DNA of 51,362 nucleotides from an uncultured Lachnospiraceae bacterium (GCA_902766735.1 CACXEU010000018.1:1-51362), one strand, 5' to 3'. Positions 9,328 through 19,175 are shown, numbered from the stretch's first letter. Program-made: numbers and translations. The notes: generated by a model not told the origin, from the sequence alone.

Positions 9328-10263
9328 TTATGATTCGATGACAGTTCCGACTTTTCCACGAATTCCTTCTTTAGCCTTGGAAAGATTTGTGATAATTGCT
9401 TTACGCCCTTTCTTTGCTAAAACAAAAGAAAGAGATGCATCAATTTTTGGAAGGGAAGTCGTTGGATCAAAATATCCGTCTGCGATGAACTGCTGCGCTT
9501 CCTCGGTAGAAAGTGTCTTCAATTCTGTTTCCACACCATCTTTTTCAATTGAAAGATAATCGCTGGATGTTAAAATCATCAAAGCAGAAGCATCTAACAT
9601 ATCTGCCAATTTTGCTGCGGTATAATCTTTCTCAATTACAGCACTGGCTCCTTTTAAACCGGTTCTCTGCTGTAATACCGGAATTCCTCCGCCACCAGCT
9701 GCAATAACAATCTGATGTGCATCTGATAAAGTCTTAATGGAATCTATTTCGTAGATATCGATTGGCTTAGGACTGGCAATAATACGTCTGTAACCATCTT
9801 CATCCTCTTCGTGTTCCACGTAATTTCCTTTTTTCTTTTCATTTTCAGCTTCTTCCTTGGTCATCAGTCGTCCAATAACTTTGGTAGGATGATTAAATGC
9901 ACGGTCAAATGGATCCACGCGAACCTGAGTAATGATGGTACTAACCGGTTTATAAATACCGCGATTTAATAATTCGTTACGGATAGCATTCTGAAGGTCG
10001 AATCCGATATATCCCTGGCTCATAGCGCCACAAATACTCATTGGTGCAACCGTTCTGTCCGGGTCAAGTCGGGAATATTCGGTCATGGCGGTCTGAATCA
10101 TTCCAACCTGTGGACCGTTACTGTGGGTAATAACTACATCATATTTTTCTTCAATTAAATCAGCAATGGCTTTTGCTGCCAACTGAACTCTTTTTTGCTG
10201 CTTCGGGAAAGATTCGCTAAATGCATTTCTTCCTAATGCAACGACAATTTTTTTATTCTCCAT
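9328..10263 (-). CDS. arcC: Carbamate kinase
   Basis: This 311-residue enzyme interconverts carbamoyl phosphate plus ADP with carbamate plus ATP, the ATP-yielding last step of arginine deiminase or purine/allantoin fermentation. The family marks are VVALGRNAF at the N-terminus, VITHSNGPQVG, and AAGGGGIPV in the middle. I placed the start at the inner ATG, four codons after an upstream ATG, because GGAG lies six bases before it. No arcA, argF or arcD is adjacent, so the source of carbamoyl phosphate is not visible here. It follows the ABC-F gene by about 100 bp on the same strand with no clear terminator between them. Confidence 0.95.
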   Translation of the reverse strand: MENKKIVVALGRNAFSESFPKQQKRVQLAAKAIADLIEEKYDVVITHSNGPQVGMIQTAMTEYSRLDPDRTVAPMSICGAMSQGYIGFDLQNAIRNELLNRGIYKPVSTIITQVRVDPFDRAFNHPTKVIGRLMTKEEAENEKKKGNYVEHEEDEDGYRRIIASPKPIDIYEIDSIKTLSDAHQIVIAAGGGGIPVLQQRTGLKGASAVIEKDYTAAKLADMLDASALMILTSSDYLSIEKDGVETELKTLSTEEAQQFIADGYFDPTTSLPKIDASLSFVLAKKGRKAIITNLSKAKEGIRGKVGTVIES

Positions 10264-10368
10264 ATCTGTCTCCATTCTGCTAAAAAGCTTATGTAATCAT
10301 AGAAATATTTTAATCAATCTCAATTCAAAATGCAATAAAACTGAAGGAATTTCTCACAATGATAAGTG

Positions 10369-12297
10369 TTATTCTAATTCCAATAATTCGTCGGAAAGAA
10401 GTTCCCATTCCTGCATTAAATCATCTAACTGACCGGTAATGTCATTTTGTTCTTTGGAGATTTCATTTAACCTGGCAGAATTTGTTGCAACCTCAGGGTT
10501 TTCCAACATTTCATCTAACTCAGATAAACGTTCCTCTAATTTTTTTATTTTTTCTTCTACTTTACTAATATCGTTCTTCAATTTTCTAATCTTGGCAGTT
10601 AAGGCCTTCCTTTCTAAATAATCCTGTTTCCCGGAAGAAGTAGTAGCTTCTTTTTTGACCGTTGCAATCGTAGGGGCAAAACGTTCTGTTAATTCTTCCT
10701 TTTTTTCTTCATAGTAATCATAATTACCTAAGTAATTAATTAGTTTTGTGTTTGTCAGTTCCAGAATCCTGCTGGCAGTCTGATTAATGAAATAACGGTC
10801 ATGGGAAACATAGAAAATAGTACCATCATACTGATTGATTGCATTTTCTAAAATCTCCTTGGAAACCATATCTAAATGGTTTGTCGGTTCGTCCAAAATA
10901 ATCAGATTTGCTTCGGATAGCATCAGCTTCGCAAGAGATAAACGCCCTTTTTCACCACCGCTTAAATCTCCAACTCGCTTAAACACATCATCTCCTGTAA
11001 ACATGAAAGCAGCGAGAGTATTTCTGATTTTCGTATGGTTCAGTTGCGGGTAGTTATCAGATATTTCTTCGAATAATGTCTTGGAATCATCCAGATTATG
11101 ATGTTCCTGATCGTAATATCCGATATGAACATTGGTTCCTAAACGAATAGAGCCGGAATCTGCTTCAATAATATCGTTAATGATTTTCAAAATAGTGGTT
11201 TTCCCGGTACCGTTGTCCCCGATTAATGCAACGTGTTCCCCGCGCTTTAATTCAAAGCTTAAATGCTCGAATAACTTTTTCGCATCAAAGGATTTCGATA
11301 ATTCACGCACTTCTAACACATCATTTCCACTAATACAATCCGGTGTCAGGGTAAGAGCCATATTTTCTGATAATTCTTCCGGCTTCGCGATTAATTCCAT
11401 CTGGTCCAATGCCTTTTCACGGCTTTGGGCACGTTTATAGAACTTTTCCTGTTTATAAGAGCGTAGCTTTGCAATGACTTCCTCCTGATGTTTGATTTCG
11501 CTTTGCTGTTTTAAATAAAGTTTCAACTGTGCCTGACGTAATTCTTTTTTCTTTTGTGCATAGTCCGAATAATTTCCCTGATAAACCTGACACTTTGTGT
11601 TTTCTACCTCAATCACTTTCGTTACAATCTTGTCTAAGAAGTAGCGATCATGGGCAATGAGTAAAACTGCTCCAGAATAATTTAACAGGTAATTTTCTAA
11701 CCATTTAATGGAATTCAAATCCAGGTGGTTTGTTGGTTCGTCCAGTAAAATAATATCCGGTTTTTCTAAAATTAATTTACAAAGAGCTACACGGGTCTTC
11801 TGACCACCGGACAGAGTTCCTACCGGTTTGTTAAAGTCATCTTCGGTAAAACCTAATCCCTTTATAACACCATCGATTTCACTACGATAGGCATAGCCGT
11901 TTTGTAACTGAAAATTATGTTCCAGATTCGTATAAGAATTCATGGCTTTTTCCAGTTCCTCGCCTGAGAGAACGGACATTGCCTTTTCATAGTCTTTCAA
12001 TTTCTGTTCCATCTGGATTAAATTCTGTTTTACAGACTGAACTTCCTCATAAATGGTTCTCTGGCTGCTTAAGTTCTGATACTGTGCAAGGTAGCCTATG
12101 GTGGCATCTTTTTTTAAAATGACTGAACCGTCGTCGGAAGATAATTCATCCATAATGATTTTCATGATGGTGGATTTTCCGGCACCGTTATTACCAACAA
12201 TAGCAACTTTTTCATTTTCATTAATAAAGAAGGAACAGTCGGATAAAATCTGTTCTGTTCCATATGCTTTTGATATATGATTACAAGAAAGAATCAT
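10369..12297 (-). CDS. ABC-F family ATPase (YdiF/Uup-like translation factor)
   Basis: The 642-residue protein has two ABC ATPase domains in one chain and no membrane segments, as in the ABC-F family of ribosome-binding factors. Domain 1 has Walker A GNNGAGKST (~residue 35), signature LSGGQ and LLDEPTNHLD; domain 2 has GDNGTGKTT, LSGGEKGRLS and ILDEPTNHLD. Between them is the charged linker (P-site tRNA interaction motif region, rich in RSREKALDQME). A C-terminal coiled coil (~residues 550-642, Lys/Glu-rich) suggests YdiF/Uup-type members rather than short resistance types. An antibiotic-resistance role cannot be ruled out but is not suggested by the context. The start has an AAGGAG site. Confidence 0.93.
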   Translation of the reverse strand: MILSCNHISKAYGTEQILSDCSFFINENEKVAIVGNNGAGKSTIMKIIMDELSSDDGSVILKKDATIGYLAQYQNLSSQRTIYEEVQSVKQNLIQMEQKLKDYEKAMSVLSGEELEKAMNSYTNLEHNFQLQNGYAYRSEIDGVIKGLGFTEDDFNKPVGTLSGGQKTRVALCKLILEKPDIILLDEPTNHLDLNSIKWLENYLLNYSGAVLLIAHDRYFLDKIVTKVIEVENTKCQVYQGNYSDYAQKKKELRQAQLKLYLKQQSEIKHQEEVIAKLRSYKQEKFYKRAQSREKALDQMELIAKPEELSENMALTLTPDCISGNDVLEVRELSKSFDAKKLFEHLSFELKRGEHVALIGDNGTGKTTILKIINDIIEADSGSIRLGTNVHIGYYDQEHHNLDDSKTLFEEISDNYPQLNHTKIRNTLAAFMFTGDDVFKRVGDLSGGEKGRLSLAKLMLSEANLIILDEPTNHLDMVSKEILENAINQYDGTIFYVSHDRYFINQTASRILELTNTKLINYLGNYDYYEEKKEELTERFAPTIATVKKEATTSSGKQDYLERKALTAKIRKLKNDISKVEEKIKKLEERLSELDEMLENPEVATNSARLNEISKEQNDITGQLDDLMQEWELLSDELLELE

Positions 12298-12421
12298 GAT
12301 ATTCTCCTTTATGAATTCAGATTTTAAAATACTTCAACAAGTTTATCACAAAAATTGATTTTTTTGAATAGAAGTTATACCGCTAACATAAAAGATACAT
12401 ACCATTATAAAATATGATTTC

Positions 12422-12450
12422 TTGAGAGAAAAAAAACGGAATGATAAAAT
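12422..12450 (+). promoter_or_regulatory. SigA promoter for the BSP-type metallopeptidase gene
   Basis: TTGAGA (12422-12427) and TAAAAT (12445-12450) are separated by exactly 17 bp, 41 bp before the start codon and its AAAGGAGAG ribosome site. Confidence 0.6.
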
Positions 12451-12491
12451 GAAGCAGTATGTGTAAATGAACGCGAAAAGGAGAGAGAAAA

Positions 12492-15400
12492 ATGAAGGTG
12501 TTTCAAAAGACTTACAAAAAAGCAATGTCAGTTATGTTACTAATTGCCATGCTTTTTTCTTTTTTGCCGGAAGGATTTCAGGTAAACGCTGCGCAGTCTG
12601 TTAAAGTTTCCATTGAAGGATACCAGATTAATACGAAACTGAATGCGCATCGAACCGTTTATTCTGTTGAAACCGAAGGAGAAATTTTAGAAGCAGGATT
12701 GGTTTATGGATTAAAGCAATATATCAATTTATCAGATATGACTATAAACAGTAAAAATCCTGTAGTACATTCCTATAAAGCCACGAAAGAAGGCTTCTTA
12801 TCAAAGAATGGAAATGTCACAAAATATGTTATGAATATGCGAATGATTGACAAACCTGCATATTACAACAGTGTAATTTGTGAAAGAGTGTATGTGAAAA
12901 AAACAGATGGCTCTTATGTTTACAGTGATATTGTTGAAAGAACTGTTTTCAATATTGCAGATGAGTTATATCAGAATTCAGAAATGAAAACAGAAGAAGA
13001 ACATAATTATTTATATAACAAGATTCTGAAAAAGACAGTATCCTCTTATCAGAGAAAGAATTATGAACCAAAGCAGGAAACAACGACTGAGAAGGAAACG
13101 ACCACTGTAAAAGAAACTACAACAGAAGCAAAAGAACCGTTGGAAGTATTTGGAATGGTATTAAATAACCGCGGAGCGAACAGCTTTGCAGTTGTCTGGG
13201 GACAGGATGAAGCAAGAGCAACCTCAGGTCAGAAATATAATGTATATGTAGATGGTGTCAAAGTGTTATCTGGCGTAGACTGTCAGGAACATTTGATTGA
13301 AAACGTACAGGCAGGAACAAGAACGGTTAAAGTTACTGCAACACTGAACGGAAGGGAAACTTCCGGACAGGTTGGAACCATTGAGGTTCAGGGACCGGTT
13401 ACGGAAACAACTACTAAGGCACCGGAGACTACCACGAAAGCACCGGAACCAACTACCAAGGCTCCGGAGCCAACTACTAAGGCACCGGAGACAACTACGG
13501 AAGAAGAATTAACAACAGAAAATCTTCCGAAGAATATTAACCTGACTCCATACTTTGCAGGTGTTGATGAAGCCAGCTCTTCTAATACTGGAGACGCAGG
13601 ACATAAGATTTCCGATATGTTTGATGGTAAGAATAATACCAAATATTTTGGAAATGTTGCATGTCCGGCACACTTGGCATGGAAAATGAGCAGAGCAGTT
13701 GTTGTAAAAAGATATTCTATTACCACAGGTGATGACTCTGCAACTTATTCAACAAGAAATCCATATGCATGGCAGTTGTATGGTTCAAATGATGGTACAA
13801 CATGGATGCAGATTGATATCGTAAAAGAGAACGGAACACAGGCAGTAAACTATGGCGTTTATACCTACGAGACAGATATTCAGGAGCCATATCAGTACTA
13901 TCAGATTCAGATTGAAAAGAATTCACCAAATGCAAATTGGTATGGAATACAGATGGCAGAGCTAACAATGTATGGTGATGTTGCAGGTGCAACCAATGAA
14001 ATCGGAAGTAATCTGAATTATATTGATTCTGTATACAATGGTGCAAATACAATTCAGGGATATAGTAACGAACCGGTATCTAATCTGTTCGATGGAAAAA
14101 CATCAACTAAGATGTTTAATGCAGGTACTGGAACCATTGCTTGGAAGACGAACCGGGAAACAACATTATATAGTTATACTTTGACGACAGCGAATGATAA
14201 TGCTACTTATCATAATAGAAATCCGAAGAAATGGACTTTATATGGATCCAAGGACGGTTCGAATTGGACAAAGATAGATACCGTAAGAAACAGTAATATG
14301 GAAGATAAAAACTTTACACCATATACGTTTGCTGTGGATACCGTTGGAACCTTCAGTTATTATAAAATGGAAATCACAGAATTGTATGGTGGCGGATTCC
14401 AATTATCTGAAATTTCTATGAACGGATGTGCCATCAGTCCAAGTGAATATGACATTATGTTTACCGGAGACTGGGATTTGATTCAGTCTAAGGGCTATGT
14501 AAATGAACTGGTGAAATTGTTCTATAACAGTTACCCACGTTTGTATAAGAGATGGGGAACCGGTTCGGAACCGAAGACGATTACTTTCCGTGCGGACAAG
14601 GATTATGATGGTGTGGCATATTGTCAGGGAACCACGGTTTGTGTATCCACAACCTATGCGAACGGTCATCCATCCGATATTGGATTTTTCTCTCATGAAA
14701 TTACCCATTCCGTACAGCAGTATGGTGGGAAATTGAATTATGGTGGAGATTTGTACTGGTGGACAGAAAATATGGCAAACTATGGTGGATTCCGTTATTT
14801 CCATTGGTCGAACCCTAATTATGTTCAGGTTTATCATGCAAATGATGCAGGACTGCAGGATTGGGGATATCAGCCATATGGAAACAATAAATGGTTCTTT
14901 GCTTATATGGATTATCGTTATCCAACTACAAGAGATGCAAATGGAAATAAGACATTAGGATTGATTGACAGTGTCAATAAGGTCATTAAGGAAAACAATA
15001 CAGGATCGGAATACAGTGACAATCCTTATACTGTTGGATCGCCAATCAACAATGTTGTAAAAAGAATTACAGGATATGACTGTTTCGAAGACTTAAGAAA
15101 GCATTACGTAGATGAGTTGAAGAACGGAACTTGGGAATTTACCGGCTTTGGTGTTTATTCCGAAAATTGGATGACAGAAGATATTCCGGGAGTTCCAAAT
15201 CCTGTTTATCCTGCTGTGAAAGGAAAGACTCATGGAAATACTACAGCACAGCAGATTGGAAATGTTACTTCGGGAACAAATCTTCTTTCCGGAGCAAAAC
15301 TGGTAAGTGTATCAGGATTTACAAATAACAATGAAAGCGGTGAGAAACTTTTCGATAACAATCTTTCCACAAAGTGGTGCGCGACATCAAGTAATGATGG

Positions 15401-15719
15401 ATTTGGTGCATTTGCATTGGAAGGAGCTACACATTGGATTAAAATTGATTTAGGCTCTCAGAAGACTTTTAATACATATACACTTTATAATACAGCCAGT
15501 GCTGAGTACGGTTATCCGAACATGTCTGAATGGGAACTTCTTATTTCCGATGACGGAGAAAATTGGACTTCCGCTGATTATCAAGTCAATAAGAATGATG
15601 CAATTTCGTCCTTTAACATTGGTTCAAAGAGTGCACGATATATTGCATTAAAAGTATTTAATCCGGGCGACAACAGAGGAACAATTCGACTTTTTGAAAT
15701 GCAGCTATATAATCGATAA
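12492..15719 (+). CDS. Secreted BSP-type predicted metallopeptidase with discoidin domains
   Basis: The 1075-residue protein has a signal peptide (cleavage after VNA, ~residue 34). An uncharacterised N-terminal domain follows, then a Thr/Glu linker (~196-214), a fibronectin III-like domain (~215-300), a TTKAPE repeat linker (307-334), two F5/8 type C-like domains (~345-500, 510-650), a catalytic-looking domain (~652-890) and a final F5/8 type C domain (~930-1075). The central domain fits the 'basic secretory protein' family, with the zinc motif HEITH (His735, Glu736, His739) and a downstream Glu759 in WTENMANY, as in gluzincin-like folds. It is probably an extracellular protease acting on glycoproteins or a carbohydrate-attached target. 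There is no LPxTG anchor. Substrate and activity are inference. Confidence 0.85.
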   Translation: MKVFQKTYKKAMSVMLLIAMLFSFLPEGFQVNAAQSVKVSIEGYQINTKLNAHRTVYSVETEGEILEAGLVYGLKQYINLSDMTINSKNPVVHSYKATKEGFLSKNGNVTKYVMNMRMIDKPAYYNSVICERVYVKKTDGSYVYSDIVERTVFNIADELYQNSEMKTEEEHNYLYNKILKKTVSSYQRKNYEPKQETTTEKETTTVKETTTEAKEPLEVFGMVLNNRGANSFAVVWGQDEARATSGQKYNVYVDGVKVLSGVDCQEHLIENVQAGTRTVKVTATLNGRETSGQVGTIEVQGPVTETTTKAPETTTKAPEPTTKAPEPTTKAPETTTEEELTTENLPKNINLTPYFAGVDEASSSNTGDAGHKISDMFDGKNNTKYFGNVACPAHLAWKMSRAVVVKRYSITTGDDSATYSTRNPYAWQLYGSNDGTTWMQIDIVKENGTQAVNYGVYTYETDIQEPYQYYQIQIEKNSPNANWYGIQMAELTMYGDVAGATNEIGSNLNYIDSVYNGANTIQGYSNEPVSNLFDGKTSTKMFNAGTGTIAWKTNRETTLYSYTLTTANDNATYHNRNPKKWTLYGSKDGSNWTKIDTVRNSNMEDKNFTPYTFAVDTVGTFSYYKMEITELYGGGFQLSEISMNGCAISPSEYDIMFTGDWDLIQSKGYVNELVKLFYNSYPRLYKRWGTGSEPKTITFRADKDYDGVAYCQGTTVCVSTTYANGHPSDIGFFSHEITHSVQQYGGKLNYGGDLYWWTENMANYGGFRYFHWSNPNYVQVYHANDAGLQDWGYQPYGNNKWFFAYMDYRYPTTRDANGNKTLGLIDSVNKVIKENNTGSEYSDNPYTVGSPINNVVKRITGYDCFEDLRKHYVDELKNGTWEFTGFGVYSENWMTEDIPGVPNPVYPAVKGKTHGNTTAQQIGNVTSGTNLLSGAKLVSVSGFTNNNESGEKLFDNNLSTKWCATSSNDGFGAFALEGATHWIKIDLGSQKTFNTYTLYNTASAEYGYPNMSEWELLISDDGENWTSADYQVNKNDAISSFNIGSKSARYIALKVFNPGDNRGTIRLFEMQLYNR
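13410..13493 (+). repeat. 21-bp tandem repeat encoding the TTKAPE(T/P) linker
   Basis: Four copies of a 21-bp unit encode residues 307-334 of the metallopeptidase (TTKAPET, TTKAPEP, TTKAPEP, TTKAPET). Synonymous codon differences between copies show the array is not newly expanded. The linker is Pro/Thr-rich and could be O-glycosylated, separating the N-terminal domains from the binding and catalytic part. Confidence 0.9.
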
Positions 15720-15737
15720 AAAAATAGAATGAAATGG

Positions 15738-15775
15738 CAAGGTCTTTGGTTTATTCCAAGGACCTTGATTTTTGG
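15738..15775 (+). terminator. Intrinsic terminator after the metallopeptidase gene
   Basis: A 12-bp stem (15738-15749 with 15756-15767, one G-T pair) with a TTTATT loop is followed by ATTTTT. Confidence 0.8.
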
Positions 15776-15798
15776 GAAAAGTGTATATTGACAAATAA

Positions 15799-15827
15799 TT
15801 GACAATCTTTTTCGATGTATTTATAAT
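15799..15827 (+). promoter_or_regulatory. Consensus SigA promoter for rex
   Basis: A perfect TTGACA (15799-15804) and a perfect TATAAT (15822-15827) lie 17 bp apart. A second TTGACA occurs 11 bp upstream (15788-15793), so TTGACAA forms a direct repeat one helical turn apart over the -35 region. I see no clear Rex palindrome. Confidence 0.8.
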
Positions 15828-15858
15828 TATCTTATGCGTGTATAAGGAGCAAAATAAA

Positions 15859-16488
15859 ATGGAAAAGATATCAAAAGCGGTAGTTTCCAGACTACCGAGA
15901 TATTACAGATATTTAGAGGAATTACGTCAGCAGAAAATTGAGCGGATTTCCTCAAAAGAATTAAGTAAGTTAATGAATGTGACTGCGTCTCAGATTCGTC
16001 AGGATTTGAATAATTTTGGTGGTTTTGGACAGCAGGGATATGGATATAATGTTTCTTACCTGTATGAGGAAATCGGTAAGATTTTAGGACTAAACCAGAA
16101 TCACAAAATGGTGATTGTGGGTGCAGGAAACTTGGGACGTGCCATTGCAAACTATGGAAATTTTAAAAACAGAGGTTTTGAAATTACTGCATTGTTTGAC
16201 AAGAATCAGGAATTGATTGGAAAGAAAACCGCAGAAGGGGAAATTCTTGATATTAAGTATTTATATGATTACGTGGTAGAACATAACGTGGACATAGTGG
16301 CATTAACCCTTCCGAAAGGACCAGCGAAAGAAATCGCAGATAAATTAGTTGCCTGTGGAGTGAAAGCCTTTTGGAATTTTGCCCATACTGATTTAGGACT
16401 GCCAGAGGATGTTCTGGTGGAAAATGTACATTTATCTGAGAGTCTTATGCGGTTGACTTACAGAATTTCTGAAAAAACGCAAAAGTAG
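15859..16488 (+). CDS. rex: Redox-sensing transcriptional repressor Rex
   Basis: The 209-residue repressor senses the NADH/NAD+ ratio and controls fermentation and respiration genes. The N-terminal winged helix (residues ~5-80) carries AVVSRLPRYYRYL and SSKELSKLMNVTASQIRQDL, and the Rossmann domain carries VIVGAGNLGRAIANYG. The C-terminal dimer-swap helix follows. I used the ATG at 15859 rather than an upstream in-frame ATG because AAGGAG lies just before it and the family begins at this point. It is followed after 16 bp by the NAD(P)HX repair gene, a fitting pairing of NADH sensing with NADH repair. Confidence 0.96.
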   Translation: MEKISKAVVSRLPRYYRYLEELRQQKIERISSKELSKLMNVTASQIRQDLNNFGGFGQQGYGYNVSYLYEEIGKILGLNQNHKMVIVGAGNLGRAIANYGNFKNRGFEITALFDKNQELIGKKTAEGEILDIKYLYDYVVEHNVDIVALTLPKGPAKEIADKLVACGVKAFWNFAHTDLGLPEDVLVENVHLSESLMRLTYRISEKTQK

Positions 16489-16504
16489 ATGGATTGGAGC
16501 AGTT

Positions 16505-17974
16505 ATGAAAACAATCGTTTCCGGAACAGATATGAAAAAAGTAGACCAGCACACAATACAGGAGGTGGGAATTCCCTCTCTTGTTTTAATGGAGCGCGCT
16601 GCTTATAGTGTATTTCAGGTAATCAAAGAAAACGAAAAAAAGAATGAAAGTATCATGGTCGTTGTGTCTGTTGGTAATAATGGTGCAGATGGCCTGGCAA
16701 TTGGGCGGATGTTATTCCTTGAAGGATATAACATCTGTATTTATGTACTGGGAAATGCGGAAAAGGCCAGCGAGGAGTTTCAAACCCAGTGGAAGATTTG
16801 CAATAAACTCAATGTACCTTTTGTAACGAAGATGAAGCAGGTGGACGTTATCGTGGATGCCATCTTTGGCGTAGGACTTTCCAGGGATGTCACCGGCGAT
16901 TTTGCCAAAGTGATTGAAGAAATTAATCAAAGCAGAGCAAGAGTTTACGCAGTGGACATTCCCTCTGGGATTGATGCAGATAATGGTACTATCCGCGGTG
17001 TGGCTGTGAATGCCAATGCCACGATTACTTTCGGGAGTCAGAAGATAGGTACAGTAATGTATCCCGGAGCGGATTATTGTGGAAAGGTTGTGGTCGCGGA
17101 TATTGGTTTTCCGAAAAAAGCTTTTGATGGGATAGAAAAAAAGTATTATTTGGAAGAGAATGATTTACGAAGAATTCCAAAACGTCCGAATTATTCCAAT
17201 AAAGGAACCTTTGGAAAGATTCTGGTCATTGCAGGAAGTCGTGATATTGCCGGAGCGGCTTATTTATGTGCCAAGGCCGCTTTTCGTTGTGGAACAGGGA
17301 TGCTTCGAATCCTTACAGCAAAAGAAAATAAGGAATTTTTAAATCGAATGCTTCCAGAAGCGATGGTTAATGTGTATGATACAAAATTATTTGATGCACA
17401 GATTGTAAAATCAGCACTGCATTGGAGCGATGTGGTGGTTGTGGGACCGGGAATTGATGTTGGAATTATTCAGGAGGAAATTCTCGGAATGGTATTGGAT
17501 TCTAAACTTCCTACCGTCGTGGATGCAGATGGAATCAATTTGATGGCTGAAAATGAAAGGTTAAAAGACAAGCTCCATAAAGAAGTTATTTTGACTCCGC
17601 ATCTGGCTGAAATGAGTAGGTTTTCGAAGAAGAGTATTCCGGAAATATCTAATCATTTATTGGAAACAGCGAAATGGGCCACGAAGGAATTTGGCGTGGC
17701 TTGTGTCCTAAAGGATGCGCGAACTGTGATTTCCACAGAAGAACTGGTTGCCGTTAATTTGTCCGGGAACAATGGAATGGCTACTGCAGGGTCCGGAGAT
17801 GTGTTGGCAGGAATTTTGGCAGGTCTTATTGGGTTAGGTGTTCCGGTTCGGGATGCAGCGGTTCTTGCTCCGTATGTTCATGGATTGGCGGGAGACATTG
17901 CGGCAGAGAAACATGGAAAATCCGGAATGATGGCCGGCGATATCATTGAATCAATGAAATATATTTTTAAATAG
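16505..17974 (+). CDS. nnrD: Bifunctional NAD(P)H-hydrate epimerase / ADP-dependent dehydratase
   Basis: This 489-residue fusion repairs hydrated NAD(P)H. The N-terminal YjeF_N domain (~1-210) epimerises R- and S-NAD(P)HX; it shows VVSVGNNGADGLAIGR and VDIPSGIDADNG. The C-terminal ribokinase-like domain (~220-489) dehydrates S-NAD(P)HX using ADP; it shows VVVGPGIDVG, VDADGIN and the GSGDVLAGILAGLIG nucleotide site. The fused arrangement is usual in bacteria. It lies directly after rex and 16 bp before alr, probably in one operon. The name nnrD covers the dehydratase; the fused gene is sometimes called nnr. Confidence 0.94.
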   Translation: MKTIVSGTDMKKVDQHTIQEVGIPSLVLMERAAYSVFQVIKENEKKNESIMVVVSVGNNGADGLAIGRMLFLEGYNICIYVLGNAEKASEEFQTQWKICNKLNVPFVTKMKQVDVIVDAIFGVGLSRDVTGDFAKVIEEINQSRARVYAVDIPSGIDADNGTIRGVAVNANATITFGSQKIGTVMYPGADYCGKVVVADIGFPKKAFDGIEKKYYLEENDLRRIPKRPNYSNKGTFGKILVIAGSRDIAGAAYLCAKAAFRCGTGMLRILTAKENKEFLNRMLPEAMVNVYDTKLFDAQIVKSALHWSDVVVVGPGIDVGIIQEEILGMVLDSKLPTVVDADGINLMAENERLKDKLHKEVILTPHLAEMSRFSKKSIPEISNHLLETAKWATKEFGVACVLKDARTVISTEELVAVNLSGNNGMATAGSGDVLAGILAGLIGLGVPVRDAAVLAPYVHGLAGDIAAEKHGKSGMMAGDIIESMKYIFK

Positions 17975-17990
17975 ATAGTTGGAGATAGAA

Positions 17991-19175
17991 ATGTTAGAAG
18001 AATATTTTAGAGGGTATGCAGAAATAAATCTGGATGCCATTAGAACCAATATGGAACTTATGAAAAAACAGTTGAAACCGGAGACTAAACTGGTGGCAGT
18101 CATTAAAACTGACGGATATGGCCATGGTGCGGTTCCTATTGCAAAGGAACTGGACGACATGTGTTATGGCTATGCCATTGCCACACCCCAGGAAGGACAT
18201 AATCTTCGTAGACACGGAATCACAAAACCAATATTCATTTTAGGTTATGTACCGGAAAATATGTATGATTTAGTAATTGAAGAGGAAATGCTTCCGCCGG
18301 TATTTCACTTGGAAATGGCACAGAAAATGTCAGAACATGCGGTGAAGCTTGGCAAGGAATTGAAAATGGATATTGCATTGGATACAGGAATGAATCGAAT
18401 CGGATTTTTCCCGAATGAAGATGCGATTGAACAGATTAAGAAAATCAGCCGGTTACCGGGCGTGAAGATTGAATCTATCTTTACACATTTTGCAAAGGCA
18501 GATTATAAGGTGAAAGATTTTGCCTATGAGCAGTTTGAAAAATATAACCATTTTGTGGAACGATTGGAAGAGGAAGGGGTATTTATTCCGATTCATCAGT
18601 GCGCTAACAGTGCAGCAATTATGGAAATGCCGGAAACATCCCTTACGTTATCCAGAGCAGGGATTTCCATTTATGGACTTTATCCTTCCGATGAAATGGA
18701 TCAGGAAGCTATGGAATTAGTACCGGCAATGTCTTTATACAGTCATATTGTTTATGTGAAGGAAATTGAACCTGGAATGGGAATCAGTTATGGTCAGACT
18801 TTTGTGGCCGATAAGAAAATGAAAATTGCTACCATTCCTCTTGGATATGGAGATGGTTATCCGAGAAATCTCAGCAATAAGGGATGGGTTTTGATTCACG
18901 GGAAGAAAGCACCGATTCTTGGAAGAATCTGTATGGATCAGTTTATGGTGGATGTGACAGAAATTGATGCCAAGGAAGGGGACTTGGTAACCCTGGTGGG
19001 AACTGATGGTGATGAAACCATAAAGATTGATGAATTGGCTGTTTTAGCAGGAACCTTTAATTATGAATTTGTCTGTGATTTAGGAAAGCGTGTTCCAAGA
19101 GTGTTTATGAAACAGGGGAAAATTATTGGAACAAAAGATTATTTTAATGACGATTATATAATTTCAGAAATTTAG
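17991..19175 (+). CDS. alr: Alanine racemase
   Basis: This PLP enzyme makes D-alanine for peptidoglycan. The 394-residue product has the PLP lysine motif VAVIKTDGYGHGA (Lys near residue 38), the second active-site Tyr in PGMGISYGQTF, and the PLGYGDGYPR motif. The start is the ATG at 17991, six bases after GGAG, rather than an in-frame TTG at 17979 that overlaps this ribosome site. The gene lies 16 bp after the NAD(P)HX repair gene. A mazF-type toxin gene follows, as in Bacillus, but without the antitoxin gene that usually separates them. Confidence 0.96.
   Translation: MLEEYFRGYAEINLDAIRTNMELMKKQLKPETKLVAVIKTDGYGHGAVPIAKELDDMCYGYAIATPQEGHNLRRHGITKPIFILGYVPENMYDLVIEEEMLPPVFHLEMAQKMSEHAVKLGKELKMDIALDTGMNRIGFFPNEDAIEQIKKISRLPGVKIESIFTHFAKADYKVKDFAYEQFEKYNHFVERLEEEGVFIPIHQCANSAAIMEMPETSLTLSRAGISIYGLYPSDEMDQEAMELVPAMSLYSHIVYVKEIEPGMGISYGQTFVADKKMKIATIPLGYGDGYPRNLSNKGWVLIHGKKAPILGRICMDQFMVDVTEIDAKEGDLVTLVGTDGDETIKIDELAVLAGTFNYEFVCDLGKRVPRVFMKQGKIIGTKDYFNDDYIISEI

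Noticed and set aside
10264..10368. Terminator between the ABC-F gene and carbamate kinase
   Set aside because: I found no stable hairpin followed by T-run on the reverse strand.
13388..13726. Val/Ser-rich 112-codon reverse-strand ORF
   Set aside because: Its low-complexity sequence is the antisense of the TTKAPE repeat linker.
14403..14837. 144-codon reverse-strand ORF
   Set aside because: It is a shadow of the BSP-type metallopeptidase domain, whose own frame carries clear motifs.
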